DNA of 64,000 bases, from the NCBI GenBank assembly GCA_001632435.1, contig KV423981.1, positions 62,083-126,082 of the forward strand, given 5' to 3'. The position numbers and the translations under genes were made by a program. The DNA comes from Calocera cornea HHB12733 (lineage: Eukaryota; Basidiomycota; Dacrymycetes; Dacrymycetales; Dacrymycetaceae). How positions within the stretch are numbered: the first letter of the stretch is position 1; each line of letters starts with the position of its first letter. Below the pieces are notes generated by a model. It saw only the letters and a list, made by a program, of their open reading frames with translations, did not search any database and was not told the DNA's origin. Below are positions 1 to 12,314 of the stretch, in pieces.

Positions 1-3000
1 GATGCTCTGATCGAATATCTGCAATCGGACGATTACTCCGTCTGTGTGGACCTCAGTCCAAATGCAGATTCGGCATCACTTCAAGAAAACACACTCGGTG
101 CAGACTTGGGCAATACTTTCTCATACTTGGGTACATCTGAAGGCGGTGCACGCGATAAACTGGCTCCAAGAGGTGAAGTCTGTGAAGAAGATAATGCCAC
201 AGGGGGCACATCTTCCGCCAGCTTACAAGGAGAAGACAACGACGTTTTCCGTGAACTTGAAGGGCACCCTCGCCATATTCGTCACTTTCGTCACCACCGC
301 GTTGCGACGGTCATCTCCCACGACGGGCCGTCTCCTTACGCAGACTGGCAAAGCGCATGCCAAGATAATCCTTATCACCCTTTCCGATCACAAGTGGATT
401 CCCACATCGGGAGCTGGTTGAAACTGGAGAACATTTCTCAAGCGGCGATAGATAGACTGTTGACACCAGAGGTGAAGATCCGTGCCTCGGGATTCGATTC
501 CAGTGTCTGATGCCTGGATGTAGTTTGTCAAAGTCCTGAACCTGTCCTTCAGCAACTCCAAAGCTCTGAACACTATCATTGACACGAAGTTGCCTTCGAA
601 TGGTATCTCGTGGACACGATCCGAGTTTTCCTTAGAGAGTACGGCTGAGAAATGCATTTTCTGGCATCGGGACATTATGCAGGCAATCCGTGCATTGTTT
701 GGAGAACCGCGCTTTGCTAGTGTCCTGAAGTATGCGCCTGAGCAGCACTTCTGCGATGAAAACGGAGAGAATCGAATTTTTGATGAGATGTGGACTGGTA
801 ATTGGTGGTGGCGTATTCAAGTGAGCGTTTCCCAAGTTGGCATGACTTGTTAATGACGTGGCTTTGCAGAAGGAGGTTCCTGAAGGGGCAACAGTTATCC
901 CGCTCATATTCGGCACGGACAAAACTCTCCTCACACAAATGAGCGGCGACCGATATGGCTACCCGATATATCTTTCTATCGGCAACATTCCTAAAGCATT
1001 ACGACGTGCTCCATCACAACGTGCTATGCTATTGGTTGGATACCTCCCTACAAACAAGCTGGATCATCTCGGACTGAAAGAGGATGACGCTCGTGCTGCG
1101 CGCCAGCGAATGATCCACCAATGCCTGACTCATCTACTGGAACCAGCTATAACCCCAGGAAAGAAAGGTACCGCAATGGTATCAGGAGATGGTTGCGTCC
1201 GCATGTGTTATCCTATCCTGGGTGCTTGGATGGCCGACTATCCCGAGCAATGCCTGCTCACGTGTACTCGCTCTCTCCGATGCCCGATCTGCAATATCGA
1301 TTGGAGAAGGATGGGTGATGAGCTTCGCGGAGAGGAATCTCTCTGCGAAGACGTTTATAGATACCCATGTGCGCCACGAGATCAAGCGACTACTCTGGCG
1401 ATTCTCTCGGGCAACTTGAGGACCAACTGCGTAGTTGATACTACTTTGACCCAGGCTTCCATGTCGCTTCCAGCTGCCAAACCTAATGTACCGTCTGGGC
1501 GCGTCGCCAAGGAAGCACCTCAACTTAGAGACCATTTGAGCACGAGCAAAGATCAAGCGTTCAATGACCGTACCGAGGTGGACCATTGCGAATCCGACCG
1601 CGAATCCGCCACCGAGTCGAGCGAAGACGAGGACGAAAGCGATAGGACACCCGGCGTGGCCGCCCTCCCCCCTTTGGAGCTCCAGCGGCACATCTCTACC
1701 CACACGCAGAAAGGCAAATTGCGATCATATAACGTGCTCATGAAGGCCCTGTCTATGACCTCCGTTCGGGAGCCCTTCTGGTCGAAACTTCCCCTGGCTC
1801 AAATACACACAAGCATGTATCCCGACATTCTTCACCAACTCCTGCAGGGCGTCTTGAAGCATATCATCGACTGGCTCCAGGATATTGTGGGAGCTGAAGA
1901 GCTTGATCGCGGTTTTCAAAGCACTCCCCCAACGCATGGCGTTAGACAATTTCCAGAGGGTCTCAAGAGCTTGCAACAGCTGATGGGTCAAGAAAGAAAG
2001 GCAATAGCTCGTGTACTTTTGGGAGTCGTTTCAGCTTCTCCCACGATCCGCAAACATGGAGAGCGAGGTCAACAAGTTATTAGAGCAACCAGAGCAGTGC
2101 TTGACTTCTTGCAATTGGCGTCTATGGAGAAACATTCGGAGAGAACCGTTCTGTTGCTGCGCAAGTGTCTTCTGGACTTTCATGCCAATAAACAAGGTTT
2201 TGTAGATCTCGGGGCCAGAAACACACGGGAACAGGGTAGAGTCATCTACCAATGGCAAGAGACTGCATGCTTACGACTCGTCGCAAGAGAATCGATTTTG
2301 TATTCCAAAGCTGCATTCCTTAGTTCACTACATGTGGGCGATATACGAAGCTGGCTCCCTGGACAATTGGACGACATCGATTACCGAAAGGCTTCACATT
2401 GACTTCGCAAAACTTCCCTTTCGACACACAAGTGGAAAACATGATTCCACTACCAAGGAAATGGTTATTTGGGTGCTACGGAGGGAAAGAATCCTTGAAT
2501 TTCAATCGTTCATTTGTTGGAATCTTGGTTAGTGTCTCAGGTGTATCTGCGAGTCCTGCGAGCTCCAATATTGATCACAAATTCCCATCAGGTTCTCGAG
2601 GGCGAACTTCCGTGTCAGATCTCAGTCGCAACGTCAACGAAGCGCCGTCTCTTTGTCCAACGTATCGCTTATCGATACGTCCTACATTCCCGGCGGTTCC
2701 GATGAGTGACATCATCGATCAGCACGCCTGGGGATGTGTGGACTTTGCAGCAGCCTGGAAGAGCTTCACCAAACGGCACCTGAAGACCACGAGGCTACCG
2801 CACTCCAGTATGAGTTCCCCGTCCGATCCGTTCTCTTTGGTTTCTGTGTGGACCAAATGCAAGTTTACCACTTCTACTCCAAGCGGCCTTCACCATACGT
2901 TGACAACTAGCTGCCGAGCGCGGGTAACCAAAGAACAACGCCTGAAAGCTCCCCAGGGGGCAAGATTTGATACCGTTCTGGTTCGGTTGGATGGAGCAGA

Positions 3001-3452
3001 GCCTTCGAGGGGTTACACCGGTGCGTCTTTTCCTCTGCTCGCATCCGGGCTCATACAGGCACGATTTTTGACCACAGTTCCCGGGAAACGCAGATCTGAG
3101 AGTTGCTCGTCTTAGACTTCTCTTTCGTCTATCCAATGTCACCCTATCCTCGGTGTCGTGCACCGGGATTCTGGAACCATTGGCATACGTAGAATGGTTC
3201 TCGCAGTTGACGGCCCACTCGGCCCATCCGTCAGGCATGAGCACGGTGAGCTTGCTTTGTAACCAGAATGGAGAAGTCGCTACGGGTATTATATACGCAC
3301 GACAAATTGTGAGAAACTGCATGCTACAACCTACTGACTGCACCAAGGCGTGGGACTCTGCGAATGTTCTGGATCAGTGCTCCAATTTTTATGTTAACAA
3401 TTATCTAGACTATGATATGTTCATCCGGGGCAGCAACCGATTTTCGTTGTAG
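1..3452 (+). mobile_element. Plavaka-type DNA transposon, decayed, left end outside window
   Basis: The stretch carries successive blocks of a Plavaka transposase on the plus strand, spread over three frames. The window starts inside the element or just upstream of its first block, so the left terminus is not seen. I could not identify terminal inverted repeats or a target-site duplication near 3.45-3.6 kb. Plavaka elements belong to the CACTA/CMC-like elements common in Agaricomycetes. Confidence 0.8.
46..3452 (+). pseudogene. Plavaka-like transposase, broken by frameshifts and/or introns
   Basis: Recognisable blocks in order: an NPYHPF segment in frame 1 (46-510); a block with ALFGEP, YAPEQHF and TGNWWW in frame 2 (about 523-850); a long block with IGNIPKALRR, LLVGYLPTNKL, SGDGCVR and DYPEQCLLTC in frame 3 (858-2400). 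The family motif TERLHIDFAK lies in frame 1 (from about 2332). The C-terminal segment PLAYVEWF to ANVLDQCSNFYVNNYLD lies at about 3170-3430. A short intron near 3021-3057 could restore one join. The change from frame 3 to frame 1 at about 2330 falls inside a conserved region with no splice sites visible and looks like a true frameshift. The domain order is essentially complete, so this is a recent but probably dead copy. The family assignment is from memory of motifs. Confidence 0.78.
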
Positions 3453-4222
3453 ATAATGAGACAATGTTCTCAAGCCGATGCTCATATGGCACTACTGGAA
3501 TGCTTCTTTCAATGAATATTGGGTGGCAGTACAGCAAGGACTTGCACTTTCTAGCCCGACAATCCGTTCTCTGCTCATATAGTGTTTTCACGAGTGGGGT
3601 ATACTGCGCCAGACAACGTTAAGTGTCGGTTTCTAAGTCCCTGGCCACCAGAAATGCCATGTATTTTTCACGGCGGATGGGGTCATGCGTTGAGCGGGAA
3701 GAGCAAGCTCCCTACACATCGAGAAGACCGGTGGACCTGAGGTCCACCCCCAAATTTCGTTGTGGAGCTCAGGTCGACTCAAGTATCAGAGCGTCGAGTT
3801 CAGGTCCACGCTTCTCAGCAGCTCAAATCACATCAGGCACTGCGGTCCTCTGTAAGGTCCCCTCCTAACGAAGAGCAGATACGTCGAGAACAAGTCGACT
3901 GTATCCATATATAGTAATATGGACTGCGGGGCAGAATTCAATTGGCATGTGTGGCGGAAGTAAATCTGCACAGCCTGCTGCAGTGATCATGCCGTGGAAT
4001 TTAGCCTACCAGTCAGTCTGAGGTTGCCAGTCTGCTGTATCAGCGCGTCAGATTTTGCATCCGGATGCCCCTCTTGAGGGGCGTCGTATGTCGTATGTAG
4101 GGCCTTCCTCCTAACCACCAACCACGCCGTGACACGACGAGCTCCGACTTCGTTCAATTTGTGCTGGACTGAAGAAACTTGCACCCACTTAAGGCTGTGC
4201 GCCATAATACCTCGATATCTCT
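3453..4222. other. Intergenic stretch with palindromic repeats
   Basis: No convincing gene. It holds a perfect odd-centred palindrome at 3730-3748, an inverted pair around it, and a degenerate relative near 3880-3900. Otherwise I see nothing functional. Confidence 0.5.
3721..3816. repeat. Inverted repeat built on a GTGGACCTGAGGTCCAC palindrome
   Basis: GAGAAG followed by GTGGACCTGA begins at 3721. The reverse complement of GAGAAGCGTGGACCTGAA lies at 3799-3816. Within the left arm, 3730-3748 is itself a palindrome with 9-base arms. The same core recurs as a tandem array near 12.92 kb, which suggests a small dispersed repeat family or ends of miniature elements. Confidence 0.6.
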
Positions 4223-6359
4223 GTGCAAAGCACATTCGGTCGTACAATGGGCTTGACAACGAGAGTTGTAAGGCGGGCGGGCTCCCAGACCACCTCCAAC
4301 CACGTCACGTCACCCATGGCCCGAATAAGAGGAACCGCGGGTTCAACATCCGTGGTTATCACTTCGGGTACGACAGGATCGAGGGCTCGGCGCCGACCGA
4401 ATCCATCCAGAAGGGCAGTAGAGGCAGGAGTGGATCATCCTTCGGAGCCTCTCGTCATCAGTGCGCGGCTCGTAGATCCTCCTTTGAAGAGCCACATACA
4501 GACAACGTGGCTGACCGAGGTCGATGGTTACATCTTTCGAGGCACGGATGATGGATCTCTAGAATGTCTCGTATCTACTGGTACTCTCGGAGGCGGCTAC
4601 AGCATTGCTGCGCGCTGGCAGCCCCAAGACCGCAAGCCCACCAGCATGGTGCGGTCTGGATGCGCGTTCGTACTTGGCAACAAGGTCATTTCAGTATTCG
4701 TCGCATATGGATGTGTCCCCACCACGGACAGCCCGCGCGGACCCGACTTCGGTGCCATGGACACTCACCAGCTCGTTTTCGTGTCAAATCAGTTAACTTA
4801 TGTCAAGACAGCGCCCGGATCGGGCAATGTTTTTGGGCACAATGAGGACATCACCCTTTTCGGCATGCTTGAGGGATGCGCGCGTATACACGCTTTCGTC
4901 TGGGGCGAAGGAGTCCGAGTGGATCTCGAGTCCAACCCATTGGTGCGTTGAGTCTCCCTCTCAGTACTACACAATGGCTGATTTTTCTCTCAAGGAGCCA
5001 ATACGGGCTGCGCGTGTAACCGCCGACTACATCATCGTCATCAAAGCATACCGCATCGAGCTGTTTCTCGTCACTGCGGTACGAGGCGTCCGTAAACCGG
5101 ATGGTCCCGCAGTCGCACCGATCGAAGTGATTCCCCTGGCGAACCCGATTTGGCAGGCCGACATCACAGACCACAAGCCACTGTTCGGCTTCACGAGTTC
5201 TCTTTCATTGCGCATTGTGCTTCGTGACCACTTCGGTCTCAACGTATACAAACTCGCCAAGACCGCCACAGATTCTTCCGTATTCGAGTCGATTTCTTGC
5301 ATCCCCGTGCCAGAAGAATCCTATGTGACGTCTGTGGCAATGCTCTCTGAGCGCAGTGGTGTGGCTTGGATCGAGCACGACTTCGAGGATGTGCCCGCTG
5401 AGGGTTGGACTCCGAGAGCATCGAGGCTAATGTACTCTCCGTGCGAAGAACCGCGGAAAAGCCAGGCAGGAGCCAAGAAGAACGGACAAAGACACGTCCT
5501 TTGTGAGGAGAGTGGTTATGGCATACTCAGTCTATGCGATACCCTCTCCATCACTGAAGCCCTTCAGTCTATTGTTGTATCACAGCGGTATTCAAGGGTC
5601 GCCATTCATCTTGTATACACATTCAGCAAGGCATCAGAGGGTTGCGACCGACTTCCGATGAAACTCGACGTCTCAAGCTTCAGTTCGAGGTTAACTCCAG
5701 ACACGCTTTCTGTCGAAGAGCTGTCAAAGGCAAATGTATTTGTAAGTCCACGCTGAAGATCTCACGCATGCCGTCGAGTCTCATGTTGGTCTCAGGGGGT
5801 TGCGAATGCATTTCACGAAAGAGCTCTGTTCTTGGTACCGCCAATTCCAGAAGCACTTCAGCACGTCGTGACGAACATTCAATTGCCGTGGCTGCCACCG
5901 GACAAGGCGGTACAAGAGGAGTTCTATGGCTCGTTTTGGGGGGGAGCGCACATTTTCAGGCGTGGTTTCGACATTCAAGCAGAACCACTTTTGGTCGGCT
6001 ATGATCCATCACAACCTCTCTACTTGGTGCTTCTGTACGCGAAAGGTTGGCGCTTTATGGCCATCCATGATGCTACCGAAGCGACCGAGAATCTACAGCT
6101 CCAGTTCTCTGTAGAGCTCGATCCCGATTCGACCCCTATTGTTGCGGACATCTCTCCGAAAACGGCCGACCGGACAACCAAGCACCCTTCGTGGGTAACG
6201 GATCCCGCCAATCGCGTCAATGTGGATCAAATATGGGAGGACAGATCACGACGATGGTTTCAGGAACAGGTCATTGAACGAGAAGAGAACTGGCGCCAAT
6301 GCGCTGGCATCTTGGGGCACTGGATTGTTAGTGCAACGGACGACCCCTCGATGATTTGA
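4223..6359 (+). CDS. Hypothetical protein, three exons, about 676 aa
   Basis: Model: join(4223..4942, 4995..5741, 5796..6359). Both introns (52 and 54 bases) have GT-AG ends and keep phase 0, so the downstream reading frames join cleanly. The N-terminal 60-70 residues are basic and low in complexity; after that the protein is a run of beta-rich segments such as TTWLTEVDGYIFRGTDDG and GLNVYKLAKTATD. No catalytic motif, signal peptide or membrane segment is visible. The segment style resembles the C-terminal halves of basidiomycete F-box proteins, but no F-box is present in this model. The start is the first ATG in the open frame; an upstream exon cannot be excluded. Function is unknown. Confidence 0.65.
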
Positions 6360-6588
6360 CAGGCATCCCCGGACCCTGTTTGCTGGCCGTGCGGCAGTAT
6401 GCTTTCCGCTCTGGCCGGGACTCTTCGCCTTCTACCGGAGTAATACGACACTGTAGTCCCATTTATTTTCTCATCGTTCAGTCTTTTTCCCAACGCCAAA
6501 TGAATTATGACAAGCAAGCCGGGGTGTGAACATAAAGCGCATGAATTTACGGTTGCCCAACGCGAATCTCGATCTTCTTTCGGCCACA

Positions 6589-8191
6589 TCAAGGCCCATC
6601 GGCAGTCGTGGCCGGCGCTGATCCACCTTCGGCGGGGTGTTTGTTCACCGCATCTTTTCTCTTCTCCACCGTTTCATCGTACTTCTCCCGCCAATTGGGA
6701 GGAATATCCCCGTGCTTCTTCTTCATCTCTAAGATCCACGCATCCAGAGCCTCGACGTTGAAAGTGGGGACTTCAACCCACTCGTTCTCGCTCGGATCCA
6801 CGTGAAGAATTTTCATCCCTTGCATGAAGTCCCCGAAAGTATCTTTGATCATCGTGAGAACCAGGCGGCAGCAGACGCAGCAGCTCATGGCGCAAGGAGC
6901 CTTTTTCAGCTGAGAGACAAGATGATCGATACCTTTGTCGCCTCGAAGGAAATCATCGACCTTCAGCCTCGTGTACGCTGCTTGGAGTGTCACCAGATGA
7001 ATCTCTACGTTGGACCAAGAAGACGGTTTCTTCAGCACATCTCGAGCGATAATGAAGAGATCTCTCGCAAGACTGGTTGGCAGTCAGAGACAAATCGGGC
7101 TCAAATGGAGCTTGCTTACCACAACCAGAAACAAGCCTCTCCGCAATTGCCGGGAGGTATGCAGTTGCCGGTCTGTACCCGAAGGCCTTGGAACGTTTCG
7201 CCAAAAGCACCGTACCATACGAGTGCCGTCACGCTTCGAATGATCCATGTGACGCGCTTTGGTGTGATAAGCTCGGCTAGCCGTAGACAGTACTCTCGCT
7301 GAGTGGCGACCTTGGCTTGGCCTTGGATCGACTGCGGTGGCCCACCTTTGCGAGGAGGATTGCTGGCTCCACACGGCAACATGTTCACTCCCGTTGTGCG
7401 AAGGTCTGGCCAGATATCGATGACAGTATCTTCACCCTGCTGCTTCACCAGTGATACGGAAATGACGTTGGAAAAGGCGTCTTTCTGCAGACGCTTTTCC
7501 GGCGCCAGTGTGCACCATTTAAGCAGTATCCCGAGCCAAATCAGGACTTCATTGATGGACGCCGGTGCGAAGTACCGCACAGTGTACGCAACTATCAACC
7601 TATCAATGGGTGATACAAAGTTGAAGTCTCGAGCCACTCACGGAATGAGGATAGAAAATGGGTGACAGCGAAGTCTGTGTTAAGGAACGTCACCTCGTCT
7701 TCAAGCAAGTCGCCGACGGTCTTCGTCTTCTTCGGTCCACCGGTGGCTCCCTCCCCGCGTTGCAGATCGAACGCCGTCATCAGATCCTTGAGGTCCGCCG
7801 CCTTTTCTTTCGCTTGCAGTTGGGCGGCGTCCTCAGGCGAGGGCGGCGCAAGGTCATCGTCATTGATGGATGTAGTTATAGGACTCGGAGGCGATGCAGC
7901 GGGTGTGAGTGGTAGGAAAGGATGTCTCGAAGTAAGTGGTGTAAAGATGTATCCTTCTTTAGTTATGACATCGTCCTTATTCTCCTTTGTCTTCGGTGCC
8001 GCAAAGAGAAATCGGTCGATCCAGCAAGCCCAGAGGTGATTCTGCGAGCCCGAGTCGCCTGATTCCTCCAATTTTCCTGTGAGCCATGATTTCACCTGCA
8101 GACGTGTTAGAATTAGCCAGAAAGTGAAAAAAAAGAGGAAAACCTCGCCAATTGACTTGCTGAAGAAAGACTTATCATAGCAAGTTGTCAT
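6589..8191 (-). CDS. Hypothetical protein, at least four exons, about 485 aa
   Basis: Model: complement(join(6589..7072, 7120..7591, 7642..8095, 8144..8191)). Introns of 47, 50 and 48 bases all fit phase, and the donor of the second (GTGAGT) is strong. The protein has a Trp-rich N-terminal part (KSWLTGKLEESG, HLWACWIDRFLF), a proline/serine linker, a helical middle and a C-terminal helix rich in Lys and Trp (WILEMKKKHGDIPPNWREKY). A Cys-rich patch (AMSCCVCCRLVL) lies about 110 residues from the end. The start at 8191 is tentative; 5' exons could lie between 8.2 and 8.6 kb. I do not recognise a domain, and nothing in the neighbourhood suggests a role. Confidence 0.6.
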
Positions 8192-9559
8192 TGCTGATGT
8201 CAAAGTGAACGCAGTGGAGAACAAGGGTCTGGAGTATACGCGTTTGAAAGGACGACTGCCAGGCCCTTCCAATTGAAGAGTCGCGTCGCCTGATTATGTA
8301 AGCTGAGTCGTCCGTCTCCGTAATGAAGGTTGCAGTTGACTCAGAGCGTTGGTCGTGTCTTCCCACTAAATAATGTCTCCGTTCGTCTTCCTTGCAGCCG
8401 GGTTGTGACATGGCCATCACAATAAGGCAGCGGAAGAATTAATCCGCCGAGCATTCTGATTGATCGACATAACGAGAATACAGTACGACACAGAACCCGC
8501 AGGAATGGAAGTCTTCCGACCCTCAGTGGCGACCGCACCGGCACTCCTCTCCGAGCTCCAAGCTCTCGACTCACACCCGGACCAGATCCTCACTCCCACT
8601 GCAACTGCTTCTTGCGGGCGAGATCTAGAATCACACTACGACGGAGCTTGTGCTTGTGGAACCATTGACACCACCATTGGGCGGAACGACGCGGTCGAAT
8701 CTTTTGCGGGGCGTTAGCTCTCTGGCAATGAGGAGGGGAGGAGACATACCCGTCTTGCTAGAGTCTCCCACCCCTCTACTTTGCCGGTAATTCGAAATGA
8801 GTTGTTCAAGAGCCAAGCTGCGAGACAGCGATTCTCCTTGTTTGGGTTCACCCATCCCCCCCAAGGTACTGGAAGGCTTTCATCGTGCACCCACTTGGGA
8901 CAGTGCAATCGACGATCGTATGGAATGTACCCTGATCCCCTCCAGATTCGTTTTGTCCCTAGTGTGAGTGGTCAGAAAAGTCGATACAATCATCGTATGC
9001 AGTGATCCGTGCGCATACATTCGGGAGAGGAGTCATTCATGGTCGTGGTTGTGATGAAGGAAGTGCTTGGCTGATGCGCGGAAGAAGTTACAGTATTGTA
9101 TCCGGAGGCGCCATTGCACAAACAACTACTTCCGCTAGGATTGACTCGCATATATGCACGTCCCACATATTCATACATTATCGACATCCCTACGTGACCT
9201 TAGATACGGAAAACACAGTGGTCAACTCTCCATTCCTGCCCCTGGCATACTGATAGGTCCAGTAATAAGTATGGGAACAAGCTCATCTGTTTGGAGATAC
9301 TGCGAATCGGCAACTTCCTAGTTGCTCTCTTGCATATAGTCTTCTATTCGATTCTCGTCCACACGGTATCATTAGCGTCTTCACTCGCTTCCCATTCTTC
9401 ACCGTTTTGATAGCCCCAAACTGCACGGGGAGGTGACACGTGTTGAATGGCTGGGTCAGGCTGATGCATCGAATATGGCCGCGTATTTGCTTGCTGTACT
9501 TCTTGATGAGGGACGGATGGTTCGATCGCTTCTTGATTCCATCTCTATCAGAAGGTCTC
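8192..9559. other. Spacer between two minus-strand hypothetical genes
   Basis: It contains only short ORFs on both strands. Part may be 5' exons or leader of the gene ending at 6589. The segment 9450-9558 reads in the frame that would continue the next gene if one base were added (see findings). No RNA gene or repeat was seen. Confidence 0.4.
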
Positions 9560-12314
9560 TCAGCACGGGTCTCGTACATTTTTCACGCGCCATACTTCTC
9601 TCTCATCCTCTGAGTCGGGTGTCGTGCACTGTCACATAATCAGACTGGTTATGGATAACTAGAGAAATGAAGTTAACTTACAAAGACTCTCTCCTCTGGA
9701 ATCAGATCGATGCTTTGAAGAAGGGCAATCCTTTCGCGTGGTGTGGCGTCAGGAACCTCAGAGCTCTGTGCGGCGGTCAGTGCACGCTGAAGAGGAGAAA
9801 CCTAGCAGAATGGGAGACGAAACGCACATGGTGATGGCCACATTTCAGATGTCGAAAGACAACGCCGCTTTCAACTTGATGCCAGGTGGCAAAGACACGA
9901 CAGCAGCCGTCTACCTGATTCAGAAACTGCTGAGGAATGCCTGTCACTGTTTTCATGAGGACGTCCGGAAGATCAAAGGTCTTCCTGTCGTAGTCGGCGC
10001 TCTGGTGCAATGATCCGATACCCACACTCCACGAAGGGACTGCTTTTGAGGGAAGCCGGGTATGGTAGGCCCCAAGGTAAGCCCGTATCGCGATGGGTTT
10101 GTGCAGTTGCGAGGATAAAGTATCCAGCTCATACAGTACATGATCGAGCTAGTCGATCGAATAAGAATGATGATCGTCATACGACAAACAGCTCACCCCT
10201 GGTATTCTGAATCTAGGTACCACCGTTTCCCAAACAGTCACATATTTGCTTTCGAGATGGAGCAGTCGAACGCCCGCTTGCTTTGCCAGAATCTCCCGCC
10301 ATTGCCTTGCTTTTGCCTCGTCATCGCCTTCTCCGGAAGACGAATATTCGTCGGACATTATGTCTTCAGTAAGTAGCTCCGATGGGTTCCACTGGTGGAT
10401 GTTTTCAAACGCCGCACATGCGCCTAGCCTGAGCTCGAGCTTCTAGTAACAAAGAATCAATGAACGCTAGTTAGGGAAGGACAACTGTTCTGACATACCG
10501 CGGCGCGTCGCTTGTCGCGACGTCTCTTCTTGTTGTTCTGCTGCGTCTTATTTTGCAAGGAAGGAACTGTTTGTGCCTTCCAGGCACGGTGCATACTTCT
10601 CCAAGTAACAGTTCTGAGCAAGTCGTTCAGACGCTCCTTCGTAATGAGCTTGACGTTCTGGTCCGTAAGCACGTTGCGATCTCGGGTTTGCTGGAACAGG
10701 GATCAGGGAGGTTGCTTCTTTGTTTGAGGGAAGGAGTATCGCAGACTAACCTGGGCCTCCTCCCAAACTCTCTTAACAACCTCCTTCCGCATCCGAAGAT
10801 TGTTCTTGGAATCAATCGACTTGTTGAAGTCGGGAATTAGGGTGGAGGTGTTGCCGGCGGACTTCTTCGCCTTACTGTATTCAGGAATCCGAGTAAATCG
10901 CTCAACGCCCATTACGGACCAGAACGAGCGCATAAGAGCGGCCTATGAGGGGTAAGAACCGGTTTTCGACAGAAAGAACAAGACACACCATGATCCAAGT
11001 CTTCACTGCGTCCGGCAGCTGGTCTGCATCATCCTCATCGTCCAAATCCTGAAAGCGGGGCTCCGTTATTTGCTGTGCCTTCGTCTTCTTCTTCGTCTTC
11101 GTCTTCTTCCTTTCTTCCTCTGTGTCGACCCTCTCAGACTCGTTATCCGCATCGTCCTCAGAGCTGTGAGAAGAAATCGGAGCATTGTTGTCATGAATGT
11201 GTCGTTCTGATCGCGATACGAGAGTCGGGGAGCTGCGCAAGTCCCTCGGCTGAGTCAGCTCCTGATCAGAACCCACGGCTGGATCTGAATGTTGATTGCC
11301 GTTCGTTACCCGGCTTTGTCGATTTTGCGCTGCAGTACGTAGGACCAGGAGCTCTTGTGTCTTCTTATCCAGCTCGGATCGACTACGTTCATATTTATTG
11401 ACTAGACTCTTGAGCTTGCTGAGCTTGCAATGTCAAGTGACTCGTAATGGAACATAGACGGAAACCTTACCTTTCTGCAGAGTTCAGCGCGTCCTGTAGT
11501 TTTTTCTGGCTCTCAAGATCCAGTTTCTCCCGCTCGAGAGCTGCCTCTGTCTTTCGAAGTTTGTCAGCCCAGGCGCGGAGGCGCTCATTCTCTGCTTCAA
11601 GCTTCTCTCTATCTCTTTGAATGTCATTCACGAGCTGAGTCGAAGTAGATCGAGCGGTCTCGGTGCGAGTGCCTTGTGCGCGGTCCGGATGGATTGCTTT
11701 GGATTGCTCGCCTTGTTTGTCGGTAGGATCCTCCGCTCGCCGCGCGCGTTTCGAAGGGCGATCACTGTTCGGGCTCCCCTCGCTACGTTCGACAGGACGC
11801 TTTGGGTTGGCAGTAGCCTGTGGGAGGCGATCTTGTCCGTCTTCAGCACCAGCACCTGACTACTTGGATATTCAGTTCCTCAAGTGAATGGACCAAGGCA
11901 CAGAGATGCCCTCACCCTAGAAGTTTGCCCTCTGTGGGGCGGGGGGGCGGTCGCGATCCTCGTCGGTATAATTCTGGCTAAAGGAAGCCGAGGACCTCCT
12001 GTGTCGGGGACCACTGCATTCACGGAGAACTGTGGCCGTCTGGCGTCTTGCCCTGGCCATTGGTCAGTAGAGAGCCATAACTCAGAGACGGCGAGCTGAC
12101 CAACGGGCGGCAGCTGCAGATGCACATTCGGCGGTGCTTTCCTCACTCCTCTCTGGGGACTATCCCAGTCACGTACTCTCGGAGAAGGTTCAGTGAACTG
12201 TGATATCGTGGAAGCTTGGGTTGCGGATGGTTGTGTTCCAAACGCCGGGTAAGGATCGTGTAGATTTCGCGCATCTCTAGCTCGGGGAGGTCGGGATAAG
12301 GGTGTTGACTGCAT
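9560..12314 (-). CDS. Nine-exon hypothetical protein with N-terminal coiled coil, about 780 aa
   Basis: Model: complement(join(9560..9628, 9682..9786, 9828..10148, 10197..10442, 10499..10690, 10751..10942, 10989..11418, 11471..11859, 11916..12314)). Every join is in phase. A Pro/Arg-rich N-terminus is followed by a basic cluster (PSKRARRAD, possible nuclear signal). A strong coiled coil comes next (IQRDREKLEAENERLRAW and on to SKLKSLVNKYERSRSEL), then an acidic/Lys-rich hinge and a Trp-containing region (RSFWSVMGVERFTR, LLRTVTWRSMHRAWKAQ) with the basic run KKRRRDKRR. The layout matches a recurrent but uncharacterised Agaricomycete family that I remember only as hypothetical proteins. A nuclear or DNA-associated role is an inference from the basic stretches. 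The last exon seems to end early through a frameshift. Confidence 0.6.
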
